Below are positions 1 through 6,051 of a stretch of 8,220 bases of DNA, piece after piece. Every line of letters starts with the position of its first letter. Position 1 is the stretch's first letter. The stretch is taken from NCBI GenBank assembly GCA_945827465.1, contig CALZOH010000145.1, forward strand, positions 1 through 8,220, in the 5' to 3' direction. The notes below the pieces were generated by a model. That model was not told the DNA's origin and ran no database searches. It worked only from the letters and a program-made list of their open reading frames with translations. Made by a program: the position numbers and the translations under genes. This stretch comes from an uncultured Prevotellaceae bacterium. Lineage in GTDB: Bacteria; Bacteroidota; Bacteroidia; Bacteroidales; Bacteroidaceae.

Positions 1-253
1 CCCCTACAATTTCGTTTACACGCCATGTAAAATGGTTTTGTACCCCTACAATTCCATTTTGCACGTCATGTAAAATGGTTTCCGACCCCTCGGATTCCAC
101 TTTACACGTCATGTAAAGCCAATCTGACCCCTCGGATTCCTACTTACACGCCATGTAAGCTCAAATCTGACCCCTCGGATTCCTACTTACACGTCATGTA
201 AGGCCAATCTGACCCCTCGGATTCCTACTTACACGCCATGTAAGGACAAATCT
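1..253. repeat. Tandem array of six 42-43 bp palindromic units
   Basis: Six head-to-tail units begin with CCCCT at 1, 43, 86, 128, 171 and 213. Complete units are 42, 43, 42, 43 and 42 bp, and the sixth fades out near 253. The array probably continues beyond the left edge. Each unit holds a dyad TTACA-CGYCA-TGTAA, with arms at 16-20/26-30, 59-63/69-73, 102-106/112-116, 144-148/154-158, 187-191/197-201 and 229-233/239-243. Copy two has G at 61, a G.U wobble in RNA. Flanking bases extend the dyad in a matched way: CCATTTT/AAAATGG in copy two, CTTTACA/TGTAAAG in copy three, CTTACA/TGTAAG in copies four to six. A second dyad sits at each junction around the CCCC. The whole period is conserved, so there are no unique spacers and this is not CRISPR. 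I see no coding potential: the period alternates between 42 and 43, and TAA recurs after every ATG on the plus strand. Function and the relevant strand are unknown. Confidence 0.9.
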
Positions 254-283
254 CCCTCTTCAAACCGGAGTTCAAAGAGGGAG
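252..283. other. Perfect 9-bp inverted repeat beyond the gyrB 3' end
   Basis: CTCCCTCTT at 252-260 is exactly complementary to AAGAGGGAG at 275-283, with a 14-nt loop. It starts where the tandem array ends: AATCT at 249-253 followed by CCCTC looks like a decayed continuation of the repeat junction. Read on the minus strand it lies after the 292-321 hairpin and is followed by ATTTGTCC, a weak uridine tail, so it is not a textbook terminator. It could be a second transcript-end hairpin or an array boundary element. Confidence 0.5.
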
Positions 284-291
284 AAAAGGAA

Positions 292-321
292 GTAGGCGCC
301 CCTACGAAAGGAAGCGCCTAC
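292..321 (-). terminator. Candidate gyrB terminator hairpin
   Basis: GTAGGCGC at 292-299 pairs perfectly with GCGCCTAC at 314-321 across a 14-nt loop, 26 nt beyond the gyrB stop codon. On the minus strand the stem is followed by TTCCTTTT (291-284), a moderate T-rich tail. This fits an intrinsic terminator, though the loop is large and the tail is interrupted. A competing small hairpin, GTAGG-CGCC-CCTAC (292-305), is also possible. Confidence 0.4.
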
Positions 322-347
322 CAGATTGTATAAACTCCTGATTCTAT

Positions 348-2300
348 TTATGCGTCAATGTTGGCAAATGTAGCATTCTTCTCAATGAATTCACGGCGCT
401 GCTCAACGTCATCACCCATCAACATCGAGAAGATGTGGTCGGCCTCGGCTGCGTTCACGAGCGAAACCTGCTTGAGCAAGCGAGTTTCGGGATTCATGGT
501 GGTCTCCCACAACTGTTCGGGGTTCATTTCACCCAAACCTTTGTATCGCTGCGTGGTGATTCCGCTCTCCGAACCATCGCCATATTCCTGAATGAAGCGT
601 TGGCGCTCGGCATCCGTGTAGCAATATTCCTCCACCTGACCTTTTTTGCAACGATAGAGAGGCGGGGTAGCCAGATAAACGTATCCTTGCTCAATGAGTT
701 CGGGCATGTAACGGAAGAACAACGTGAGGATAAGGGTGTCGATGTGCGAACCATCGACGTCGGCATCGGTCATGAGAATCACCTTATGATAGCGGAGCTT
801 CTCCAAATTGGCCTGCTTGCTGTCTTCTCCATCCACGCCAAAACGAATGCCCAAGGCCTGAATGATGTTGTTCACCTCATCACTTTCAAAGGCTTTATGC
901 CACATGGCCTTTTCTACATTCAAAATCTTTCCTCGCAGGGGCAGAATGGCCTGGAAGGCACGACTGCGACCTTGCTTGGCCGAACCGCCTGCGGAGTCTC
1001 CCTCGACGAGGAAGAGTTCACACTTGGCCGGATCTTTGTCGGAACAATCGGCTAACTTGCCCGGAAGACCGCCACCCGACATCGGGTTCTTGCGGCGGAT
1101 GGTCTCGCTGGCCTTGCGAGCGGCTATTCTCACCGTTGCAGCCAATATCACTTTATCGATAATGATCTTGGCTTCACGCGGATGCTCCTCCAAATAGTTT
1201 CCGAGGGCCTCTCCCACGGCCTGTTGCACGGCTCCCGACACTTCGCTATTGCCTAACTTCGTCTTGGTCTGGCCCTCGAACTGCGGTTCTGCCACCTTGA
1301 TAGAGAGCACTGCCGTCAAACCTTCGCGGAAGTCTTCGGAAGAAATCTCTACCTTGGCCTTCTCAAAGGCCTTGGCCTCGTCGGCATACTTCTTCAACAC
1401 CCTCGTCAGGGCGGCACGGAAGCCCATCAGGTGGGTACCTCCCTCCACCGTGTTGATGTTGTTGACGTAGGAGTGGATATTCTCGCTGTATGAATTGTTA
1501 TACATCACGGCAGCCTCGATGGGAATGCCCTGTTTCTCGGTCTTCAAATAGATTACATCGTTGAAGAGGTGCACGCGGTTGGCGTCAACATAGCGAACAA
1601 ACTCTTTCAAACCCTCCTCAGAGTAGAAAACATCCTGCTTGGTATTGCCTTCTTCGTCCTTACGCTCATCGGTCAGGGTAATCTTCAGACCGGCATTCAG
1701 GAAGGAAAGCTCGCGCATGCGGTTGGCCAACGTGTTGTAATCGAAGTAAACGGTGGTAAACACGCTGTCGTCGGGCCAGAAATGCTGGCACGTACCGTGC
1801 TTCTGGGTTTCACCGACCACCTTAACGGAGTACTGGGGCTTGCCATAGGCATATTCCTGCTGATAAATCTTTCCGTCACGGTACACTTGAGTCACCATCT
1901 TCTTCGACAAAGCGTTCACGCAGCTCACACCAACGCCGTGCAAACCACCGCTGACCTTGTAAGAACCCTTGTCGAACTTACCACCGGCATGGAGAACGGT
2001 CATTACCACCTCCAGCGCCGACTTGTGCTCCTTGGGATGCATGTCAACGGGAATACCTCGACCATTATCCTCCACAATAATAGAACCATCTTCGGCGATG
2101 GTCACCTCGATGTGGGTACAATAACCGGCTAAAGCTTCGTCGATAGAATTGTCTACAGTCTCATTCACCAAATGATGAAGACCGCGCGAGCTAATATCAC
2201 CAATATACATGGCCGGACGCTTGCGTACAGCTTCCAGGCCCTCTAACACTCGTATATTTTTGGCGGAATAGTTCGCCTCAATCTGTTCAAAATCTTCCAT
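348..2300 (-). CDS. gyrB: DNA gyrase subunit B
   Basis: GyrB is the ATPase subunit of the A2B2 type II topoisomerase that introduces negative supercoils into DNA. The 650 residues follow the family order. The N-terminal GHKL ATPase domain has NETVDNSID (46-54, E47 as likely catalytic base), DNGRGIP (78-84) and GGLHGVG (118-124). The transducer domain carries QTKTKLG (344-350), including the ATP-sensing lysine loop. The TOPRIM domain has EGDSAGG (433-439), PLRGK (454-458) and DADVDG (512-517). The C-terminal GyrA-contact segment has QRYKGLGEMN (584-593). The length matches GyrBs without the roughly 165-residue insertion of the E. coli protein. The N-terminus fits GyrB better than Bacteroidota ParE. 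The ATG at 2300 gives a normal N-terminus and follows an A-rich stretch rather than a Shine-Dalgarno sequence. A terminator-like hairpin separates it from korB, so it is probably transcribed alone. R456 aligns with E. coli K447, a common natural variant. Confidence 0.98.
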   Translation of the reverse strand: MEDFEQIEANYSAKNIRVLEGLEAVRKRPAMYIGDISSRGLHHLVNETVDNSIDEALAGYCTHIEVTIAEDGSIIVEDNGRGIPVDMHPKEHKSALEVVMTVLHAGGKFDKGSYKVSGGLHGVGVSCVNALSKKMVTQVYRDGKIYQQEYAYGKPQYSVKVVGETQKHGTCQHFWPDDSVFTTVYFDYNTLANRMRELSFLNAGLKITLTDERKDEEGNTKQDVFYSEEGLKEFVRYVDANRVHLFNDVIYLKTEKQGIPIEAAVMYNNSYSENIHSYVNNINTVEGGTHLMGFRAALTRVLKKYADEAKAFEKAKVEISSEDFREGLTAVLSIKVAEPQFEGQTKTKLGNSEVSGAVQQAVGEALGNYLEEHPREAKIIIDKVILAATVRIAARKASETIRRKNPMSGGGLPGKLADCSDKDPAKCELFLVEGDSAGGSAKQGRSRAFQAILPLRGKILNVEKAMWHKAFESDEVNNIIQALGIRFGVDGEDSKQANLEKLRYHKVILMTDADVDGSHIDTLILTLFFRYMPELIEQGYVYLATPPLYRCKKGQVEEYCYTDAERQRFIQEYGDGSESGITTQRYKGLGEMNPEQLWETTMNPETRLLKQVSLVNAAEADHIFSMLMGDDVEQRREFIEKNATFANIDA

Positions 2301-2322
2301 TCTTTTCTTGATTTCTATGATA

Positions 2323-2330
2323 CAAAGTTA
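2323..2330 (-). promoter_or_regulatory. Bacteroidota -7 box before gyrB
   Basis: The minus strand reads TAACTTTG here, an exact match to the TAnnTTTG -7 consensus of the Bacteroidota primary sigma factor. It lies 22 nt before the gyrB ATG, implying a short leader of about 15 nt. I found no TTG at the usual 19-21 nt spacing upstream, so the -33 element is weak or absent. Confidence 0.55.
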
Positions 2331-2430
2331 AGAAAAAATAGACAATTACGGCCCATTTTTCAACCACTATTTTTAGGATGCGGTTTGACATCCACCCCGT
2401 TTGCATCGCTACCCCATGAAGCACCTTACA

Positions 2431-2466
2431 AAACATGCCCGGGCAACCCTCTGCCCGAGCATGTTT
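2431..2466 (-). terminator. Strong terminator hairpin after korB
   Basis: Arms at 2431-2445 and 2452-2466 form a 15-bp stem with a single G.U wobble and a 6-nt loop. The hairpin starts 25 nt past the korB stop codon. On the minus strand the stem ends in GTTT and is followed by TGT. The outer AAA/TTT pairs mean it could also act on plus-strand transcripts, although no plus-strand gene is nearby. It separates korAB from gyrB. Confidence 0.7.
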
Positions 2467-2491
2467 CAGCATGTATTTTCGCCTTCCGAAC

Positions 2492-3493
2492 CTATTCGAT
2501 GGTCCAGGTATCGTTCGTCTTCAGCAGTTCGGCGAAGGTGTGATAAGGTTTCTTGGCCTTCACCTCTTCGATTTGCTGTTCTACGGCGCCGTCATAGGTT
2601 GGAGCCGCCACGTCACGAATCACTCCCAGGGCAATCGGGAAGTCGGGGCCCTCCATCATGGCCAGTTTCAACTGCAACGTGTTGTCCTCACAGTGCGCAT
2701 CATGCACCAGAATATCCTGTTCCGTGATTCCATTCTCTCCAATCTTCACCACCTTCAGGCCGAATCCTTCCTGAACGAGGCCGTACTCACGGTTTTCACC
2801 AAAGATAAGCGGCTTGCCGTGCTCTACGTAAATGGCGTTCTTGGCTCTGCCTTCCTTGCTGTACACCGAATCATAGGCGCCGTTGTTGAAGATCACACAG
2901 TTTTGCAGGATTTCACACACCGATGCACCCTGATGACGGTAGGCAGCCTTCAGCACTTCTATCGTTGCCGGAGCATCCGTGGCTACCGCACGGGCAAAGA
3001 AATGACCTCGGGCACCGAAACAGAGTTCGGCCGGACGGAACGGGTCTTCTACCGTTCCATAAGGACTCGATTTACTCACAAATCCGCGGGGAGACGTCGG
3101 CGAGTATTGGCCCTTCGTCAGACCGTAGATGCGGTTGTTGAGCAAAATCATGTTCAGATTGATATTGCGTCGGTTGGCATGTATGAAGTGATTACCACCA
3201 ATTGCCAATCCGTCACCGTCACCACTAATCTGCCACACGGTCAAATCAGGATTGGCGACCTTACATCCGGTTGCGATAGCAGCTGCACGACCGTGAATCG
3301 TGTTCATACCATACGTTGCCATGTAATGAGGCAGGCGCGATGAACATCCGATACCCGATATCACTGCCGTCTGATAAGGAGGCACACCGATTTCAGCCAT
3401 TGCTTTATGAAGCGATGCCAAGAAAAAATGATCACCACAACCGGGACACCAACGTGGTTGTCCCTTTTTGAAATCTTGAGCTGTATATGCCAT
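2492..3493 (-). CDS. korB: 2-oxoacid (2-oxoglutarate):ferredoxin oxidoreductase, beta subunit
   Basis: This is the thiamine-diphosphate-binding beta subunit of a 2-oxoacid:ferredoxin oxidoreductase. With KorA it converts 2-oxoglutarate and CoA to succinyl-CoA and CO2, reducing ferredoxin in the cytoplasm. The 333 residues contain CPGCG (16-20), C50 in a GIGCSSR context and QNC at 197-199. C16, C19, C50 and C199 are the likely ligands of one [4Fe-4S] cluster. The TPP/Mg motif is GDGD at 91-94, continuing to the asparagine pair at 119-120. NRIYGLTKGQYSPTS (120-134) is typical of KorB-like proteins. The ATG at 3493 is 9 nt after the korA stop codon, with AGGA just upstream as a possible weak ribosome site, so the two genes are surely co-transcribed. 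2-oxoglutarate is inferred from family resemblance; another 2-oxoacid cannot be excluded. Confidence 0.93.
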   Translation of the reverse strand: MAYTAQDFKKGQPRWCPGCGDHFFLASLHKAMAEIGVPPYQTAVISGIGCSSRLPHYMATYGMNTIHGRAAAIATGCKVANPDLTVWQISGDGDGLAIGGNHFIHANRRNINLNMILLNNRIYGLTKGQYSPTSPRGFVSKSSPYGTVEDPFRPAELCFGARGHFFARAVATDAPATIEVLKAAYRHQGASVCEILQNCVIFNNGAYDSVYSKEGRAKNAIYVEHGKPLIFGENREYGLVQEGFGLKVVKIGENGITEQDILVHDAHCEDNTLQLKLAMMEGPDFPIALGVIRDVAAPTYDGAVEQQIEEVKAKKPYHTFAELLKTNDTWTIE

Positions 3494-3502
3494 AATCCTG
3501 AA

Positions 3503-5353
3503 TTATTTGTTTAGTATGTCGTTAAATGCTGCAACCAGTTCGTTCACGACGAACGGCTGACCTTTTACCTGATTATATTGCTCCGGAACGAATCCGTTTA
3601 CCTTCATACGCAAGAAGGCAGCAAGCTGACCCATGTTTTGTTCAGCCACAACCACCTTCGGATACTTCTTCAAAACCTCGGCGGTATTGGCCGGTAGCGG
3701 GTTGATATACTTGAATTGGGCATGAGCCACCTTCTTTCCGGCAGCGCGCAACTCATTCATCGCAGCACGCAGATGTCCGAACGTACTACCAAAGCCCACA
3801 ATCAGCAGGTCGGCATCGTCCTTATCACCTGCTACCTCCAAGTCGGGCACCTGGATGCGGTCCACTTTCTCCTGACGCAAGCGTGTCATCAACTCGTGAT
3901 TCTCCGGATTCGTTGAGATGGCACCCGTCTCGTTATCCTTTTCAAGGCCTCCCAACACATGTTCAAAGCCCTCACGACCCGGAACGGCCCAATATCGGGC
4001 ACCGGTTTTCTCATCTCTCATATAAGGCGTCCATGTACCCTTCATCTCTTCAGGTACGTACGGCGGATTAATAGCAGGATACTGCGCCAGGTCGGGCAAC
4101 TTAAACGCTCCCGAGCCATTGGCTACATAGGCATCCGTGAGCAGAACAACCGGTGTCATATGTTCCAACGCCATCTTGGAAGCCTCATAGGCTGCATCGA
4201 AACAGTCGGTCGGCGACAAGGCAGCCATCACCGGCATCGGCGACTCGCCATTCCTTCCAAAGAGCACCTGTAACAAGTCCGTTTGCTCGCTCTTCGTAGG
4301 CAGACCCGTGGCCGGACCACCGCGTTGTACGTCTAATACCACCAAGGGCAACTCCATAATCACGGCCAAATTCATGGCTTCGCTCTTCAAGCAAATACCA
4401 GGGCCGGAGGTAGAAGTCACAGCCAAAGCTCCTGCAAAGGCAGCGCCCACCGATGAGGCACAACCGGCAATCTCATCCTCACACTGAACGGTTGTTACAC
4501 CCAACGACTTGTGCTTGGCCAACTCGTGAAGCACGTCGGTTGCAGGTGTGATAGGATATGAACCTAAATACAAACGAAGCCCGGCTTTCTCGGCTGCAGC
4601 TATGAAACCGTATGCAGTGGCTTTGTTTCCCGTAATATCCATATAGGTACCGGGCTCCTTCACCTTGCTTTCAATGCGATAGACATTCATAGCCGAGCTG
4701 TGCGTGTTGTGTCCGTAGTCGTAACCGGCCTGTATCACCTTGATATTGGCTTCGGCAATGGCGGGTTTCTTGGCAAACTTTTCTCTCAAGAAGTTGAAGG
4801 CCACGTCCAAGTCGCGACTAAAGAGCCAGCACACCAATCCGAGAGCAAACATGTTGCGACACTTCATCATGGCTTTCTGGTCCATGCCGCTGTCGGCCAA
4901 ACAATCCTTCACCATTTGGGTGATGGGACAGGCCACCACGCGATCCGGGTCAATCCCCATTTCTTTCAGGGGATCATCCGTCTTGAATGCCGCTTTCTCC
5001 AAGTCTTTCTTCTGAAAGCAGTCCGTATCAATAATGATGGTAGCATTCGGTTTGGCCTTGCCATATTGTGTTTTCAAGGCCGCCGCATTCATGGCTACCA
5101 GCACATCACACCGATCACCCGGTGTGTACACCTTGTCTGCACCTACATGCACCTGGAACCCCGATACACCTGTCAGCGATCCTTGCGGGGCACGGATATC
5201 GGCAGGATAGTTCGGAAACGTACTGATGCTATTGCCCACGGTGGCAGAGATGGTAGAGAAGATATTTCCTGCCAACTGCATACCGTCACCCGAATCACCG
5301 GAAAAGAGAACAATGACATCATCGATCGGTTGAATTTTCACTTCTGCTGTCAT
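3503..5353 (-). CDS. korA: 2-oxoacid (2-oxoglutarate):ferredoxin oxidoreductase, fused gamma-alpha subunit
   Basis: This is the large subunit partnering KorB, in the fused gamma-alpha arrangement. The N-terminal gamma domain (about 10-195) opens with a glycine-rich stretch, FSGDSGDGMQLAG (17-29), and includes the PNYPADIRAPQG region (48-58). The alpha domain (from about 240) has YPITP (266-270), which helps bind substrate and the TPP pyrimidine, then EDE (292-294), TSGPG (315-319) and QRGGPATGLPTKSEQTDL (343-360). The C-terminal part (about 510-616) is the transketolase-like domain III. The 616 residues are normal for a Bacteroidota KorA. The ATG at 5353 gives the expected start, with the gamma domain only about 12 residues in. 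No ferredoxin-like delta subunit is encoded next to it: the upstream gene is rpsT and the downstream gene beyond korB is gyrB. Electrons therefore probably leave through a separate ferredoxin. I found no convincing -7 box before it. Confidence 0.93.
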   Translation of the reverse strand: MTAEVKIQPIDDVIVLFSGDSGDGMQLAGNIFSTISATVGNSISTFPNYPADIRAPQGSLTGVSGFQVHVGADKVYTPGDRCDVLVAMNAAALKTQYGKAKPNATIIIDTDCFQKKDLEKAAFKTDDPLKEMGIDPDRVVACPITQMVKDCLADSGMDQKAMMKCRNMFALGLVCWLFSRDLDVAFNFLREKFAKKPAIAEANIKVIQAGYDYGHNTHSSAMNVYRIESKVKEPGTYMDITGNKATAYGFIAAAEKAGLRLYLGSYPITPATDVLHELAKHKSLGVTTVQCEDEIAGCASSVGAAFAGALAVTSTSGPGICLKSEAMNLAVIMELPLVVLDVQRGGPATGLPTKSEQTDLLQVLFGRNGESPMPVMAALSPTDCFDAAYEASKMALEHMTPVVLLTDAYVANGSGAFKLPDLAQYPAINPPYVPEEMKGTWTPYMRDEKTGARYWAVPGREGFEHVLGGLEKDNETGAISTNPENHELMTRLRQEKVDRIQVPDLEVAGDKDDADLLIVGFGSTFGHLRAAMNELRAAGKKVAHAQFKYINPLPANTAEVLKKYPKVVVAEQNMGQLAAFLRMKVNGFVPEQYNQVKGQPFVVNELVAAFNDILNK

Positions 5354-5437
5354 AATCTAATACTTATCTTGATTTAACGTTCACCCCAACTGTTTCGAGG
5401 GGTTGTTTCGTCTGTTTATTTGGTCATTTAAACAACG

Positions 5438-5463
5438 AAGGCCGAACTTTTTGGTTCGACCTT
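5438..5463 (-). terminator. Intrinsic terminator after rpsT
   Basis: On the minus strand AAGGTCGAAC (5463-5454) pairs with GTTCGGCCTT (5447-5438), a 10-bp stem with one G.U pair and the loop CAAAAA. CGTTGTTTAAAT follows, a modest T-rich tail. It starts 33 nt past the rpsT stop codon and lies 84 nt before korA, so it probably ends the tRNA-Glu/rpsT transcript and makes korAB a separate unit. Confidence 0.6.
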
Positions 5464-5496
5464 TTGTAGCTTTATAATGTTCAAGCACGAATTGGA

Positions 5497-5751
5497 CTAA
5501 GCCAACTTACGAACATGAAGTGCCAGACTGGAAGTAAGGTTAGCAGCCTTATTCTTATGAATAATATTGGTCTTTGCCAACTTGTCCAACATAGCCTGAA
5601 CAACCGGCAACAGCTTTTCTGCTTCCTCTTTATTCTCCATTGCACGCAATTTGCGAACAGCATTACGCATTGTCTTAGCATAATACCGATTATGAAGTGT
5701 ACGCGCCTTTGTCTGGCGGAGTCTTCTAATACATGAATGATGATTTGCCAT
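5497..5751 (-). CDS. rpsT: 30S ribosomal protein S20
   Basis: S20 is a small primary-binding protein of the 30S subunit that contacts 16S rRNA. The 84-residue product is about the usual length and very basic. It starts with MANH, followed by an arginine- and lysine-rich helix carrying the typical RNRY-like segment (HNRYYAKTMRNAVRKLR, 20-36). It ends with the signature IHKNKAANLTSSLALHVRKL (64-83). The product is expected to form a three-helix bundle. The start at 5751 is fixed by the MANH N-terminus. The ATG lies only 18 nt after the end of tRNA-Glu, with no terminator or promoter box between them, so the mRNA leader is probably produced by tRNA 3' processing. An overlapping reading frame in the same region is only a shadow of this gene. 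Confidence 0.97.
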   Translation of the reverse strand: MANHHSCIRRLRQTKARTLHNRYYAKTMRNAVRKLRAMENKEEAEKLLPVVQAMLDKLAKTNIIHKNKAANLTSSLALHVRKLA

Positions 5752-5769
5752 ATCTGATATTAATTTTAG

Positions 5770-5841
5770 TAGCCCGTAGCAGAATCGAACTGCTCTTTAG
5801 AGAATGAAAATCTCTCGTCCTAACCGATAGACGAACGGGCC
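5770..5841 (-). tRNA. tRNA-Glu (anticodon TTC)
   Basis: The minus strand folds as a complete 72-nt cloverleaf. The acceptor stem is GGCCCGT/ACGGGCT with G1.U72 as first pair, and the D stem is GTC/GAC with loop TATCGGTTAG. The anticodon stem is AGAGA/TCTCT around loop TTTTCAT, giving anticodon TTC. The variable loop is AAAG, and the T stem is AGCAG/CTGCT around TTCGATT. The discriminator base is A and no CCA is encoded. The TTC anticodon reads GAA and GAG. The gene heads the unit that includes rpsT. Confidence 0.96.
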
Positions 5842-5848
5842 ATCGCCT

Positions 5849-5885
5849 GAATGAAAATAATGTCATTCAACGGAGCTCCTCCGTT
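5849..5885 (-). promoter_or_regulatory. Two hairpins in the tRNA-Glu/rpsT leader
   Basis: Between the promoter and the mature tRNA 5' end lie two inverted repeats. AACGGAG/CTCCGTT (5869-5875 and 5879-5885) is a perfect 7-bp stem with a 3-nt loop. GAATGA/TCATTC (5849-5854 and 5863-5868) is a perfect 6-bp stem with an 8-nt loop. They abut without a gap. They may guide RNase P or other 5' processing, or stabilise the precursor; neither is followed by a T tract that would make it a terminator. Confidence 0.5.
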
Positions 5886-5894
5886 TTTGCGGTG

Positions 5895-5925
5895 CAAAGG
5901 TAGATGTTTTATTTTAATCCTACAA
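5895..5925 (-). promoter_or_regulatory. Bacteroidota promoter for tRNA-Glu/rpsT
   Basis: The minus strand has TTG (5925-5923) as -33 element, exactly 20 nt of spacer, then TACCTTTG (5902-5895), a full match to the TAnnTTTG -7 box. Transcription should begin around 5888, giving a precursor leader of about 45 nt before the tRNA. This is the best-formed promoter in the window, as expected for a stable-RNA and ribosomal-protein unit. Confidence 0.8.
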
Positions 5926-5997
5926 GTTTTTCTCCATTATTTTTGTTGTTTTTTTATTATCCGCCCTCTGAGAAAAGGTTTTCAAGCCGTTTTTTCG

Positions 5998-6005
5998 TAG
6001 TTTTG
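5998..6005 (+). promoter_or_regulatory. Bacteroidota -7 box before recO
   Basis: TAGTTTTG matches TAnnTTTG exactly. Transcription would start near 6012, about 40 nt before the chosen recO start at 6052. No clear TTG lies 19-21 nt upstream. The box diverges from the tRNA-Glu promoter, and the roughly 70 bp between the two are very T-rich on the plus strand. Confidence 0.5.
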
Positions 6006-6051
6006 CACCACCATGATCGGTCTCGCAACGAGTCCGACGAGTCTTTCTGCT

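Noticed and set aside
140..250. Mini-frames of four codons starting ATGGCGTGT or ATGACGTGT on the minus strand of the array
   Set aside because: They arise from the conserved dyad and do not recur in a consistent form in units one to three. There is no sign of translation.
1..253. CRISPR array
   Set aside because: The entire 42-43 bp period is conserved between copies, with no unique spacers, and no cas gene is present.
780..1000. GyrB arginine at the position of E. coli K447 as a resistance change
   Set aside because: PLRGK is a common natural form of this motif across bacteria, so it is not evidence of quinolone resistance.
435..1055. 206-codon open frame antisense to gyrB (with similar ones at 1569-2132 and 4700-5377)
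   Set aside because: All are opposite well-supported genes, lack promoter boxes and show no family motifs.
2287..2472. Small minus-strand frame between korB and gyrB
   Set aside because: It spans half of the korB terminator stem and the gyrB promoter and reads into gyrB in another frame. The peptide resembles nothing known to me.
2435..3343. 302-codon open frame on the plus strand, antisense to korB
   Set aside because: It lies entirely opposite a clear korB plus its terminator and gives a low-complexity product without recognisable motifs. It is a codon-bias shadow.
5380..5405. ACCCC/GGGGT hairpin before korA
   Set aside because: It has only 5 bp of stem and no tail or conserved context, so it cannot be told from chance.
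5481..5681. Minus-strand frame overlapping rpsT
   Set aside because: It is an alternative frame of rpsT, whose S20 signature is unambiguous.
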